This document shows positions 1 through 9,154 of a stretch of DNA of 64,000 nt, piece after piece. A program made the position numbers and the translations under genes. Under the pieces are notes generated by a model. That model ran no database searches and was not told where the DNA came from. It saw nothing but the letters and a program-made list of their open reading frames with translations. Numbering within the stretch: the first letter of the stretch is position 1; every line of letters starts with the position of its first letter. Origin of the DNA: Chitinophagaceae bacterium (GTDB taxonomy: Bacteria > Bacteroidota > Bacteroidia > Chitinophagales > Chitinophagaceae); the NCBI GenBank assembly GCA_014879565.1, contig JACSRW010000032.1, forward strand, positions 1 to 64,000. Reading direction: 5' to 3'.

Positions 1-3
1 CGA

Positions 4-137
4 TATGTTGTTGGTTAGTGACCTTCCCGCTTGCGGCGGGACGCTCTAGCCAACTGAGCTAATTCCCCGGTATGTTGTTGGTTTGTGACCTTCCCGCTTG
101 CGGCGGGACGCTCTAGCCAACTGAGCTAATTCCCCGT
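4..137 (-). repeat. Tandem tRNA-like 67-bp repeat, two copies
   Basis: Two head-to-tail copies (4-70 and 71-137) differ at one internal base and at the last base. On the minus strand each begins GGGGAATTAGCTCAGTTGGC, which matches a tRNA acceptor 5' strand and a complete D arm. A 5-bp anticodon-like stem TCCCG/CGGGA with a 7-nt loop follows. The T arm and 3' acceptor strand are missing and are replaced by a CA-rich tail. The loop reads CCGCAAG, so the universal U33 is a C and a working tRNA is unlikely. The three bases before copy one (cga) would fit a further copy outside the window. I read this as a tRNA-derived repeat, not a tRNA gene. Confidence 0.7.
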
Positions 138-296
138 TTTGGGATTGCAAATATAGAGTCTTACCTGATTGCAACCAAAACCTGCCGGTTTTTCGGGTAA
201 TAATTTTTTAATAAACGGGGGCGCATTTCCTTTCTACGGTTTGCCCTTCAATCTCTATTTTCGGGGAAGTGTCCGATTCTGATAAAATTATTCCTG

Positions 297-1391
297 ATGG
301 ACTTTAAAAAAATCTTTTCCCGGATCATGGCCGGTCTGACCGTTGCAGCGGGTTTGGCTTCCCTGGCCGTTAGTGCATTGCCCTGGATCCCATCAGGGCA
401 ATTCTGGTTTCTGCATATGCTGGGGCTGGCTTACCCCTTTATCCTGGCAGGGCTCATTTTGTTCCTGCTTTTCTGGGCTATACGAAAATCCCGCTGGACC
501 TGGTTTTGCTTGCTGGCTTTGTTAGTCGGTATACAGCAGATCGGTTTCCTGGTCGGCTTTCATTTCGGGAAAGAAGAACCCTATAAACAGGAGGGAGCCA
601 TTCGGGTATTATCCTGGAATGTATCCCGGTGGGATGAAAGAAATAAAGAAAAAAGGGGGGGCGAGAGTTACCGGCGGCTCATGCTAGACTATATTGAAGC
701 CAGTGAAGCAGATGTTTTGTGCTTCCAGGAGTATTTTGAATGTACCGATCCCCGCTATTACGCATCAACTATACCCGTTCTGCAAAAGATGGGGTATCCA
801 TATTATCATTTTTTTCCTTCTACCAGTCTTTTCGGCGGCAGTTTCCGGTACGGGCTGGCCATTTTCTCCCGCTACCCAATCTTTGAGGCAAAAAGTTTTC
901 CGGCAGGTATGCGGGTACACTCCGAAGGCATTTGTTATGCCGACATTGAAAAAGGGGGGAAAAGAACCCGGGTATTCAATGCGCATTTTGAAACCCCTGG
1001 TTTTACCGGCAGTAATTATGATGCCTCGGGAAACCTGAAAGGCGGCAGCGGCATCCTGCAAAAAATCGCAGATGCCTATTCTATAAGGGCCGTTCAGGTA
1101 CGAGAAGCGGTCAGTCTGATTAAAGCAAGTAACTGGCCTGTAGTTCTTTGTGCGGACCTTGGTGATGTGCCCAATTCCTACGCCTATAAGACATTAAAAG
1201 GAGGATTATCCGACGCTTTCCTTACTAAAGGGGGAGGACTGGGGGCAACTTATCGGTTTATTTCCCCCACTTTGCGTATTGATTACATATTTACAGGCCC
1301 TGGACTTGACATAGTAAATTTACGCATGGATAAGCTGAAATACTCGGACCATTATCCCCTCATTTGTGACTTAGTTTCTGAAAAAAAGTGA
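297..1391 (+). CDS. Membrane-anchored endonuclease/exonuclease/phosphatase (EEP) family protein
   Basis: The 364-residue product has an N-terminal membrane region with about three hydrophobic segments (residues 10-90). An EEP-fold domain follows (about 100-360). Visible family motifs are RVLSWNVSRWD, a glutamate in LCFQEYF, GLAIFSRYPI, the histidine in VFNAHFE, RIDYIF and the terminal SDHYPL. The usual GDFND motif reads ADLGDVPNS, so the Asp is kept but the Asn is Gly. The family hydrolyses phosphodiester or phosphomonoester bonds with divalent metal; the substrate here is unknown. The domain probably faces the periplasm. The ATG at 297 is the first start that includes the membrane region. 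The gene stands alone, 300 bp upstream of the polysaccharide cluster. Confidence 0.85.
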   Translation: MDFKKIFSRIMAGLTVAAGLASLAVSALPWIPSGQFWFLHMLGLAYPFILAGLILFLLFWAIRKSRWTWFCLLALLVGIQQIGFLVGFHFGKEEPYKQEGAIRVLSWNVSRWDERNKEKRGGESYRRLMLDYIEASEADVLCFQEYFECTDPRYYASTIPVLQKMGYPYYHFFPSTSLFGGSFRYGLAIFSRYPIFEAKSFPAGMRVHSEGICYADIEKGGKRTRVFNAHFETPGFTGSNYDASGNLKGGSGILQKIADAYSIRAVQVREAVSLIKASNWPVVLCADLGDVPNSYAYKTLKGGLSDAFLTKGGGLGATYRFISPTLRIDYIFTGPGLDIVNLRMDKLKYSDHYPLICDLVSEKK

Positions 1392-1463
1392 AATAAATAT
1401 ATTTAAATATTATATATGAAATATTAATAATTTAAATTAACAAAAAAAAATTGTGAAAAATAC

Positions 1464-1495
1464 TTTGAAGTACGCGTAATATTTCTGTACTTTTA
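1464..1495 (+). promoter_or_regulatory. Putative Bacteroidota-type promoter of the polysaccharide cluster, with a long leader
   Basis: TTTG (1464-1467), a 20-bp spacer and TACTTTTA (1488-1495) resemble the Bacteroidota consensus TTTG-N19-21-TAnnTTTG with one mismatch. Transcription would start near 1501, giving a leader of about 190 nt before the gene at 1694. The leader opens with a possible hairpin pairing AAGAGT (1500-1505) with ACTCTT (1529-1534). The whole gap 1392-1693 is AT-rich and I see no gene in it. Confidence 0.4.
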
Positions 1496-1693
1496 CGCTA
1501 AGAGTTTCTACAACTGTTTATGGGGTATACTCTTAATTTTATCTCTCCTTTGAATTACCGTACCAATTCTCCTTTTTGAAACCTCTTCAAGATCCTAATT
1601 AAAATCGGAAGCCGGTTAAGGCATGTCATTGTCCAGTACTATGATTTTAGTGATTAGTGAGCATCATTAACCATGTAATCTTGATTCTGCGCT

Positions 1694-2086
1694 ATGAAAA
1701 GAACGATTTTAGTTATTTGCGGTAACCGGTCCATGAATTATATACTCAGGACCGTTCTGGAAGGCAATTATGATCTGATTGCGGTGACCGACGTGTACGA
1801 CGGCATGACGCAACTCCGGCTCAGACCGGAAATCAGCCTGGTAATTGTTGATACAGATTTCCAGCAAAAAGAGTGCCTGGAACTGATTGGATTCTTAAAA
1901 TCAAGTTTCCTGCATAACAAACCCGTCTTCGCCCTGTCCAGCCTGAAGGGAGAGGCGCTGGCCCAGTTGAGCAAAAATGCAAATGCTGAACAGGTGCTGG
2001 TTAAGCCTTTCAATCCGGCTGATCTGGTGGAAAAACTGGATCTGCATTTTGTGAAAGAAATGGCGGACGAAGAAAAAATATTTTGA
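1694..2086 (+). CDS. Stand-alone response-regulator receiver-like protein (degenerate)
   Basis: The 130-residue protein is a single CheY-like receiver fold with no output domain. The phospho-acceptor region reads VIVDTD and the conserved lysine-proline pair is in LVKPF near residue 106. The acidic pair that normally follows strand 1 is replaced (LVICGNRS), so metal binding and phosphorylation may be impaired. It lies 17 bp upstream of the priming sugar transferase, whose N-terminus also looks receiver-like. A role in regulating or docking onto the polysaccharide machinery is inferred from position only. Confidence 0.75.
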   Translation: MKRTILVICGNRSMNYILRTVLEGNYDLIAVTDVYDGMTQLRLRPEISLVIVDTDFQQKECLELIGFLKSSFLHNKPVFALSSLKGEALAQLSKNANAEQVLVKPFNPADLVEKLDLHFVKEMADEEKIF

Positions 2087-2103
2087 CCATTTAACCTTAC
2101 CAT

Positions 2104-3246
2104 ATGTACTCCGTAAACTACCATGTTGACTATCCGGCTTTCAGCCCCTCTCCGGGGGCAGCGCCCCGTCAGCTGGCTGCCCTATCCCTCCACTGCATTC
2201 ATATCGGACAGGAAAACAGCCGCTACCGGCCCTTTAATAATATTGCCGGAAAAAAATACAGCGTTGCTTCTGTGGCTGATGCGATCAGCCTGATTGACCG
2301 CCTGCTGATTGAAAAAAGCCTGATCCCCGATGTCATTGTTTTTGATCAGCCTTATCGCCGGGAAGAAATGAGTATTTTCTTTTCATTTTTACAAACCCGT
2401 CCCCAGGTGGCTGCGATTCCCGTATTATATAACCGCGATCAACTTACCCCCGCTGCTATTGAACAAATCCGCCGTGATGGGAAAGTGGATGATCTGGTCA
2501 GCCTGCTGAACCTGGATAACCGGATTGCGGAAAAAGTGAACTTCCTTAAAAAAATAAAGAATCATCCGCCGGTTCCTTTCTACCGGAAAGAAGCCGATGC
2601 CCGCAGCACCGTATCAGCCCCGCAAAGAGGCTCCTATCTGAAACGGGCGCTTGATATATTCATCGCATCCGCGTTGCTTATTCTTTGCCTGCCCCTTTTT
2701 CTGCTTGTGGCGCTGGCTATCCGGCTTGATTCCCGCGGACCGGTATTCTATACTTCCCTGCGTGCAGGAAAAGGTTTCCGTGTATTCCGGTTCTACAAGT
2801 TCCGGACAATGGAAGTGGATGCCGATAAAAAAATTCAAAAACTGGCCCATCTCAATAAATACGGTTCAACTGAAAAAGGCCCCCTGTTCCTGAAGATCTG
2901 CAATGATCCGCGGGTGACTAAAGTGGGTAATTTCCTCCGTAAAACCAGTATTGATGAGCTGCCCCAGCTGATTAACGTACTGAAAGGAGATATGTCGCTT
3001 GTTGGCAACCGTCCGCTGCCGATTTATGAAGCTGTTTCCCTGACCACCAATGAATCCGCCGAAAGGTTTATGGCCCCGGCCGGTATCACAGGGCTCTGGC
3101 AGGTAAACAAGAAAAAGAAACCGGATATGACAGCCGATGAGCGCGTTCAGATGGATATCTCTTACGCACGGAATTACAGCTTCCTTTACGATATCAAGAT
3201 CATGGCGAAGACGCCCTCTGCCTTATTCCAGAAGTCAAGTTCCTGA
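2104..3246 (+). CDS. Priming sugar-phosphate transferase with N-terminal receiver-like domain
   Basis: Residues 181-380 form a bacterial sugar transferase domain (WcaJ/PglC/WbaP type). Supporting motifs are a hydrophobic segment after [10 protein letters not shown], the FYKFRTM motif, the [18 protein letters not shown] core and LVGNRPLP with GITGLWQVN. The family transfers a sugar-1-phosphate from a nucleotide sugar to undecaprenyl phosphate at the inner membrane, the first step of repeat-unit assembly. Residues 1-160 replace the multi-TM region of WbaP-like enzymes and resemble a receiver fold ([10 protein letters not shown] and [10 protein letters not shown]) without a clear phosphorylation pocket. 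It opens the run of EPS genes. Confidence 0.9.
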   Translation: MYSVNYHVDYPAFSPSPGAAPRQLAALSLHCIHIGQENSRYRPFNNIAGKKYSVASVADAISLIDRLLIEKSLIPDVIVFDQPYRREEMSIFFSFLQTRPQVAAIPVLYNRDQLTPAAIEQIRRDGKVDDLVSLLNLDNRIAEKVNFLKKIKNHPPVPFYRKEADARSTVSAPQRGSYLKRALDIFIASALLILCLPLFLLVALAIRLDSRGPVFYTSLRAGKGFRVFRFYKFRTMEVDADKKIQKLAHLNKYGSTEKGPLFLKICNDPRVTKVGNFLRKTSIDELPQLINVLKGDMSLVGNRPLPIYEAVSLTTNESAERFMAPAGITGLWQVNKKKKPDMTADERVQMDISYARNYSFLYDIKIMAKTPSALFQKSSS

Positions 3247-3329
3247 TCTCCGGATTAGCCGGACACTGGGATTTATCAGATTCGCGTATTATCTTTAATC
3301 CTTCTTGTACCCTAAAAGCCGAAACCATT

Positions 3330-4235
3330 ATGCAAAAGGAAACTTTTCCTTTGGTTTCCATTGTCACACTGACATGGAATACCACCGATATAACCTGTGA
3401 TTTCCTCCGTTCGCTCAACGAACACTGCCGGTATCCCAACCTGGAGATTATCGTGGTGGACAACGGATCCAAAGAAGATCCCACACCCGTATTTAAGGCC
3501 ATCCGCCCCGATGTAATTGTTTTACTCAACGGAAAAAATCTGGGCTTTACCGGCGGAAACAATGTGGGAATCCGTGCTGCCAAGGGGGACTATCTTTTCA
3601 TCGTTAATAATGACACCGAAGTCACTCCCGGACTGCTGGAGGGGCTCTTGCGTATTTTCAGGGATTATCCGGATGCGGGCATTGTCAGCCCTAAATTTCA
3701 CTATTTCTTCCACAAAGGAACGATTGAATATGCCGGCTACCAGACGGTAAATATGTTTACCGGCCGCAATGCCATGATCGGATGCCGCGAAGAAGATAAA
3801 GGGCAGTACAACGAAATAAAAGAAACAAATTATGCCCATGGCGGTGGTATGATGGTGCCCCGGAAAGTGATCGAGGAGGTCGGGCCATTGCCTGAGCAGT
3901 TCTTTATTTATTATGAAGAATTTGACTGGTGTGAGCAGATCAAGCGCAAAGGGTATAAAGTCTATTACCAGCCGGAATCCCTGATCTATCACAAAGAATC
4001 CATGACCACCGGTAAGTCCAGTCCCTTCAAAACATATTATCATACCCGCAACAGGATCCTTTTTATGCGCCGCAATATGCCTGCGCTCAACCGGATTGTC
4101 TTCCTGCTGTATTTTTCCCTGCTTACGGTACCTAAAAACACGCTGAGCTTCCTGCTGCGCAAGCAATGGGCCCACCTGCGTTCATTCTGGCGGGGGATTC
4201 TCTGGCATTTCAATAAGAAATACACCCTTAACTGA
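3330..4235 (+). CDS. Family 2 glycosyltransferase
   Basis: The 301-residue GT-A enzyme resembles rhamnosyltransferase-type GT2 proteins. It begins with VSIVTLTWN, carries VVDNGS, the GFTGGNNVG loop and the metal-binding NNDTE motif near residue 91, and has an acceptor-side YYEEFDWCEQIKRKGY segment. A hydrophobic stretch near residues 255-275 may associate with the membrane. It would add one sugar to the lipid-linked repeat unit in the cytoplasm. The next gene begins 5 bp after its stop, so they are probably translationally coupled. Donor and acceptor cannot be read from the sequence. Confidence 0.9.
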   Translation: MQKETFPLVSIVTLTWNTTDITCDFLRSLNEHCRYPNLEIIVVDNGSKEDPTPVFKAIRPDVIVLLNGKNLGFTGGNNVGIRAAKGDYLFIVNNDTEVTPGLLEGLLRIFRDYPDAGIVSPKFHYFFHKGTIEYAGYQTVNMFTGRNAMIGCREEDKGQYNEIKETNYAHGGGMMVPRKVIEEVGPLPEQFFIYYEEFDWCEQIKRKGYKVYYQPESLIYHKESMTTGKSSPFKTYYHTRNRILFMRRNMPALNRIVFLLYFSLLTVPKNTLSFLLRKQWAHLRSFWRGILWHFNKKYTLN

Positions 4236-4240
4236 ATCCT

Positions 4241-6145
4241 ATGTGCGGTATAGCCGGATTTATTGACTTCAGAAAAAATACTTCCGCCGATAAGCTGAAG
4301 GAGATGACCGATACCCTTACTCACAGGGGACCGGACGATGCAGGGTATGAAGTATTTGAAGATCCCGCCGCCCTGATCGGATTTGGTCAGCGCCGTCTTT
4401 CCATTCTGGATCTGTCAGCACTGGGACATCAGCCCATGCATTTTGAAAACCTCGTGGTGGACTTCAACGGAGAGATTTATAATTTCATGGAGATCCGGGC
4501 TGAACTGGAAGAAAAAGGCTATACTTTTCGCTCGCACTCCGACACAGAAGTAATCCTGAAAGGCTTTCATTGCTGGGGGATGAATGTTTTACACAAATTC
4601 ATCGGGATGTTTGCCTTTGCGCTTTACGACAAATCAGCCCGTAAAGTATACCTGGTGCGCGACCGGGCCGGAGTCAAACCGTTGTATTATTATTATAAAA
4701 ATGATATTCTCCTTTTCGGATCAGAACTGAAGGCTCTCTATGCGCATGAACGGTTTGAAAAAAATATACAGACCGACAGCCTGGCCTTATTTCTGCATTA
4801 CAGCTATATTCCCGGACCTCATTCCATTTTTCACCATACACACAAACTGCTGCCGGGTCATTACCTGGAGCTGGATCTCTCCAGTGGCCGCCAGACTATT
4901 CATACCTACTGGGATGTGAATCATTTTTACAACCAGCCCTTGCTGAATATTTCAGAGGAGGAAGCAGTGAACGAAACAGAAAGACTGCTTAAAAGCGCTT
5001 ATGAATACCGGATGGTGGCCGATGTTCCGGTAGGCGTGTTTCTCAGTGGCGGTTATGACAGTTCCAGTGTAGCCGCCCTCTTGCAGCATGGCCGGACCGA
5101 AAAACTGAAGACGTTTACCATCGGTTTTCACGAAGAAGCCTTTAATGAAGCGAGGGAGGCTAAAAAAATTGCAGACTTCCTGGGTACCGATCATACGGAA
5201 TGGTACCTGACGGCTAAAGAAGCCGGTTCCATTTTATCCTCCCTGCCGGCCATTTATGATGAACCCTTTGCCGATAATTCCACGGTGCCCACGGTACTGG
5301 TCAGCCAGCTGGCCCGGAGGCAGGTAAAAGTAGCCCTCAGCGCAGACGGGGGGGATGAAATATTCGGCGGCTACCATAAATTCGGCCAGGCCCTGAAATA
5401 TTCCGGCCAGTTTCCCGTTTGGGTACAGCAACTGCTCAGCGGCTCTATGTCCCTGATCAGCCCGGAGCATATACCCGTACTGAACCGGAAGTATAATTTT
5501 TCCACCCGGTATGAAAAGATGCGGCGGATCTGGCGAAGCCATGACCCGGGCCAGGCGATGAAATACATCAGCCAGTATATTACGGAGGATGAACTGAAAG
5601 GATTCCTGCGGAATAAATGGACGGCGCTGCCGGTGGCATTTGATGACGGGAAAAATAAAAGCGGAAAGGCCCGTGACCTGAACCGGTTACTGGCAATTGA
5701 TTATAAAACTTTCCTGGTGGATAACAACCTGGTGAAAGTGGACAGAGCTACCATGTCGGTGAGCCTGGAGGGACGCGAACCGATGCTGGATCACCGGATT
5801 ATTGAATTCTTGGCAAGAGTGCCCGGATCCTTTAAAATCAGCAACGACGGGGTTACCAAAAAAATGCTGAAGACAATTGTTCACCGTTATCTGCCGGAAG
5901 AAATCATGAACCGGCCCAAACGTCCCTTTATCGCCCCGCTCACGGTCTGGTTCAGGGAAGAACTAAAAGAACAGCTCCGCTATTACCTGAGCGAACAGAG
6001 CCTGGAACGAACCGGGTTTTTCCGGCCGGAGCCCATTATCCGGTTACGGGAACAGTATCTTTCCGGCCGGAATGTGAACTACCAGAAACTCTGGCAGCTG
6101 CTTTCCTTCCAGCTCTGGTATGATCGCTGGGTATCCAAATTATAA
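4241..6145 (+). CDS. asnB: Asparagine synthase (glutamine-hydrolysing), AsnB family
   Basis: The 634-residue protein begins MCGIAGF, so Cys2 is the N-terminal glutaminase nucleophile. RGPDD and the DFNGEIYNF segment belong to the class II glutamine amidotransferase domain (1-210). The C-terminal ATP-pyrophosphatase domain has the P-loop SGGYDSSSVAAL and the ADGGDEIFGGY motif. The family converts aspartate to asparagine. Copies inside polysaccharide clusters are often thought to amidate sugar carboxylates or amino acid substituents. Its place between glycosyltransferase and epimerase genes favours such a role here, but that is inference. It is 18 bp from the next gene. Confidence 0.92.
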   Translation: MCGIAGFIDFRKNTSADKLKEMTDTLTHRGPDDAGYEVFEDPAALIGFGQRRLSILDLSALGHQPMHFENLVVDFNGEIYNFMEIRAELEEKGYTFRSHSDTEVILKGFHCWGMNVLHKFIGMFAFALYDKSARKVYLVRDRAGVKPLYYYYKNDILLFGSELKALYAHERFEKNIQTDSLALFLHYSYIPGPHSIFHHTHKLLPGHYLELDLSSGRQTIHTYWDVNHFYNQPLLNISEEEAVNETERLLKSAYEYRMVADVPVGVFLSGGYDSSSVAALLQHGRTEKLKTFTIGFHEEAFNEAREAKKIADFLGTDHTEWYLTAKEAGSILSSLPAIYDEPFADNSTVPTVLVSQLARRQVKVALSADGGDEIFGGYHKFGQALKYSGQFPVWVQQLLSGSMSLISPEHIPVLNRKYNFSTRYEKMRRIWRSHDPGQAMKYISQYITEDELKGFLRNKWTALPVAFDDGKNKSGKARDLNRLLAIDYKTFLVDNNLVKVDRATMSVSLEGREPMLDHRIIEFLARVPGSFKISNDGVTKKMLKTIVHRYLPEEIMNRPKRPFIAPLTVWFREELKEQLRYYLSEQSLERTGFFRPEPIIRLREQYLSGRNVNYQKLWQLLSFQLWYDRWVSKL

Positions 6146-6162
6146 ACCAATAAACTGAGTAT

Positions 6163-7170
6163 ATGCAAAAGAATGTTCTGGTTACCGGTGGCGCAGGCTT
6201 CATCGGATCACATGTAACCGCCCACTGTATGAAAATGGGTTTTAACGTGGTGGTGCTGGATGATCTCAGCGGCGGATTTGAAGATCATATTCCCGCCGGA
6301 GCCCTGTTTGTCAAAGGCAGTATCACCGACCATGAACTGCTGAGCCGTCTCTTTGAAGAACACCGGTTTGAATATGTGTATCACCTCGCGGCCTATGCGG
6401 CAGAGGGACTTTCTCATTTTATCCGCCGGTTTAATTACAACAATAACCTGGTGGGCAGTGTCAATCTGATCAATGAGGCAGTGAAACACAAAGTGAAATG
6501 TTTTGTATTTACTTCGTCTATCGCTGTATACGGTAAGGGGCAATTGCCTATGACCGAATCATTAAAGCCCGAACCGGAAGACCCCTATGGCGTATCCAAG
6601 TACGCAGTGGAAATGGACCTGGAAGCGGCCCGTCATATGTTCGGACTGAATTACGTAGTATTCAGACCGCATAATGTTTACGGCGAAAACCAGAATATCG
6701 GTGACAAATACCGGAATGTGATCGGCATCTTTATGAACCAGATCATGCAGGGGAAAAAGCTCACCATTTTCGGTGATGGCACACAAACCCGCGCCTTCAG
6801 CTATATTGATGATGTGGCTATTCCCATTGCCCGTTGCGTGGAAATGCCGGCTGCTTATAACCAGGTATTTAATATCGGGGCTGATAAACCGTATACGGTA
6901 AACGAGCTCGCCGAAGTGGTATGCAAGGAATTTGGAGTGGCACCGGATATCAATTACCTCAGTGCCCGGAATGAAGTGTTGCATGCCTATTCCGATCATA
7001 CCAAAGCACACAGTGTATTCGGTGAACCCACCGGTATCAGCCTTGCAGAAGGGATTGCCCGGATGGCCGCCTGGGCCCGCAAAGTGGGTGCCCGGCAAAG
7101 CCAGGAGTTCTCCAATATTGAAATAACAGAAAAACTGCCTGATGGCTGGGGACTGAAACCGGCCAAATAA
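6163..7170 (+). CDS. NAD-dependent epimerase/dehydratase (extended SDR, nucleotide-sugar type)
   Basis: The 335-residue protein has the Rossmann motif TGGAGFIGSH at the N-terminus, VVLDDLSGG for the adenine ribose, a serine in FTSSIAVYG and the catalytic YGVSK pair. RPHNVYGENQ and FGDGTQTRAFSYIDDV are typical of UDP-glucose/UDP-GlcNAc 4-epimerase-like enzymes. It likely makes or interconverts a nucleotide sugar for the polysaccharide. Its exact substrate cannot be fixed. The C-terminal tail of about 25 residues looks unstructured. It is co-directional and tightly spaced with both neighbours. Confidence 0.88.
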   Translation: MQKNVLVTGGAGFIGSHVTAHCMKMGFNVVVLDDLSGGFEDHIPAGALFVKGSITDHELLSRLFEEHRFEYVYHLAAYAAEGLSHFIRRFNYNNNLVGSVNLINEAVKHKVKCFVFTSSIAVYGKGQLPMTESLKPEPEDPYGVSKYAVEMDLEAARHMFGLNYVVFRPHNVYGENQNIGDKYRNVIGIFMNQIMQGKKLTIFGDGTQTRAFSYIDDVAIPIARCVEMPAAYNQVFNIGADKPYTVNELAEVVCKEFGVAPDINYLSARNEVLHAYSDHTKAHSVFGEPTGISLAEGIARMAAWARKVGARQSQEFSNIEITEKLPDGWGLKPAK

Positions 7171-7178
7171 TTTTCATC

Positions 7179-8312
7179 ATGCCAGGAAAAAAGATCAGGG
7201 TATTGGAGTGTATCCGCCAGGGACAAATCGGGGGAGGGGAGTCACATCTGCTCAGTCTCGTAGACAACCTGGACAAGGATCGTTTTGAACCACTGGTGCT
7301 TTCATTTACGGATGGTCCCATGGTGGAAAAACTCAGGGCAATGCAGGTGGATACGACGGTAATATACACTGAACGGCCTTTTGATATTACCCGGTGGGGA
7401 GCGGTGAAAAAGTTTATAAAGGAAAAAAGACCTGACCTCGTGCATGCACACGGCACCCGTGCCAATTCCAATGTACTCTGGGCCGCGCATTCACTCGGGT
7501 TGCCGGTGATTTATACGGTACATGGCTGGTCATTTCATCCGGATCAGCCCTGGTGGCTCCGGACCATCCGGGTGATGGGAGAACGCTACCTCACCAGCAA
7601 GGCTGATTGCTGTATTTCGGTTTCAGCCTCCAACGGGGAAAGCGGAAGGAGGTATATCCCTTCTTTCCGGTCGGAAGTGATTACCAATGGAATTGATCTT
7701 CGCCGTTTTGATCCTGCCTTAAATTTTCCGGATATCCGGAAGGAACTGGGGATCGCACCGGAAAAAAAACTGCTGCTTTTTATAGCCCGGTTTACCGGCC
7801 ACAAGCAGCCATTGGTCCTTTTGCGTGCTTTCCGGCAACTGGTTGCGGAATTACCGGCATTACACCTGCTGATGGTGGGAGAGGGGGATCAAAGGGCAGA
7901 AGCGGAGAACATGATAAGTGAGTTTGGAATTGCAGAACAGGTTACCCTGCTGCCTTTCCGGCAGGATGTACCTGCTGTACTTGCGGCGGCGGATATTTTT
8001 ATCCTTCCTTCCTTATGGGAAGGATTGCCGATAGGTTTGCTGGAAGCAATGGCCATGGGAAAAACGGTGATCGCCACACAGGTGGATGGATCAAAGGAAG
8101 TGGTGCAAAACGGGGAGAACGGTTTACTGGTGGAGACAGGCGGACTGGAAGAGAACCTGATTGCAGCCATTAAGAGACTTATCAGCGATCCGGCCCTTTG
8201 CCGGCAGCTTTCAGCGGGAGCGGTGAAAACCGTCAATGAAAAATATTCTGCGGCCGTGATGACCCGTTCAACAGAAGAATTATATAACCGGATCTTAGTT
8301 CAGAAAAAATAA
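7179..8312 (+). CDS. Family 4 glycosyltransferase (GT-B)
   Basis: The 377-residue protein has both halves of a GT-B fold. The N-terminal half carries the glycine loop QIGGGESH and DLVHAHGTRAN. The C-terminal half carries the donor site with FIARFTGHKQP, LLMVGEGDQ and the EGLPIGLLEAMA signature containing the E-x7-E pair. It would transfer a sugar from a nucleotide donor to the growing lipid-linked glycan. It starts 8 bp after the epimerase gene. Specificity is not readable. Confidence 0.92.
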   Translation: MPGKKIRVLECIRQGQIGGGESHLLSLVDNLDKDRFEPLVLSFTDGPMVEKLRAMQVDTTVIYTERPFDITRWGAVKKFIKEKRPDLVHAHGTRANSNVLWAAHSLGLPVIYTVHGWSFHPDQPWWLRTIRVMGERYLTSKADCCISVSASNGESGRRYIPSFRSEVITNGIDLRRFDPALNFPDIRKELGIAPEKKLLLFIARFTGHKQPLVLLRAFRQLVAELPALHLLMVGEGDQRAEAENMISEFGIAEQVTLLPFRQDVPAVLAAADIFILPSLWEGLPIGLLEAMAMGKTVIATQVDGSKEVVQNGENGLLVETGGLEENLIAAIKRLISDPALCRQLSAGAVKTVNEKYSAAVMTRSTEELYNRILVQKK

Positions 8313-8318
8313 AAACGC

Positions 8319-9068
8319 ATGGAAGAATTTGTACGATATGCCGACCGCAAAAGGCTGCAGTATATCACCAGGGTGTTGGGTGAAAAATTGCCGGCCGGCA
8401 GTGAAGTGCTGGATGTGGGCTGTGGCAACGGTGTGATTTCCCGCCGGCTCGGCACCCTCGGATTCCGGGTGAAAGGTGTGGACGTGAGTGAAAGGGCCAT
8501 AGAAAAAGCAAAGACACTGAATACTTCTGCCCATGTGACGTTTGAGGTAAAAAGTGCTGAACAGATTGTGGCAGACGGGCACCGGTATCATGCGGTGATC
8601 TGCAGTGAGGTACTGGAGCACCTGCACCGGCCGCAGGATCTGCTGAAAGTGGTGCGGCAATTACTGACAGATAACGGGGTGCTGATTGTAACGGTACCCA
8701 ATGGCAAAGGTCCCCGTGAGCGGTTTGTCACCCGCCCGGTGATCCGTATGCAGCAAAAGAATAACTGGATCTGGCGGGCAGTGAAAGGAATAAAAAAACT
8801 CTTCGGCTATTCCGGCACCACGGTTCAGAGTGATGCCGATGATCTTACCCATATACAGTTTTTCACGCACAAAAGTCTGCGGGCACTGGCTGCGGATACC
8901 GGCTACTCAATACAGCATTTGGGAAAGACCAATTTTGTGGAAGATGTTTTTCCTTTTTCCCTCTTTTCACGGAAAATAGTAGCCTTGCAGAAAATGGATT
9001 GTGCCCTGGCGGAGAAATTACCGCTGGGGTGGACGGGGGGATTTGTATCTGTCTGGCAGAAAGCCTGA
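8319..9068 (+). CDS. Class I SAM-dependent methyltransferase
   Basis: The 249-residue protein has SAM motif I, VLDVGCGNG, followed by an acidic residue in KGVDVSERAIEKA and the later SEVLEHLHRP and LIVTVPNG motifs, as in UbiG/Methyltransf_11 proteins. In this position it probably methylates a sugar or a terminal residue of the polysaccharide, possibly as a chain-capping step; this is inference. It starts 6 bp after the glycosyltransferase stop. It is the last gene of the GC-richer block before the AT-rich FkbM gene. Confidence 0.88.
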   Translation: MEEFVRYADRKRLQYITRVLGEKLPAGSEVLDVGCGNGVISRRLGTLGFRVKGVDVSERAIEKAKTLNTSAHVTFEVKSAEQIVADGHRYHAVICSEVLEHLHRPQDLLKVVRQLLTDNGVLIVTVPNGKGPRERFVTRPVIRMQQKNNWIWRAVKGIKKLFGYSGTTVQSDADDLTHIQFFTHKSLRALAADTGYSIQHLGKTNFVEDVFPFSLFSRKIVALQKMDCALAEKLPLGWTGGFVSVWQKA

Positions 9069-9154
9069 AGAATCATTTGCAGAATTAGAACAGTGGTTAT
9101 TTATATTTAAAGGTTACTGCTTCAAAACTAAATTGATAAGTAATAAACTAGATT

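Noticed and set aside
4-137. Reading the repeats as functional tRNA-Cys genes (loop triplet GCA)
   Set aside because: The T arm and 3' acceptor strand are missing, the unit is only 67 bp and position 33 is C.
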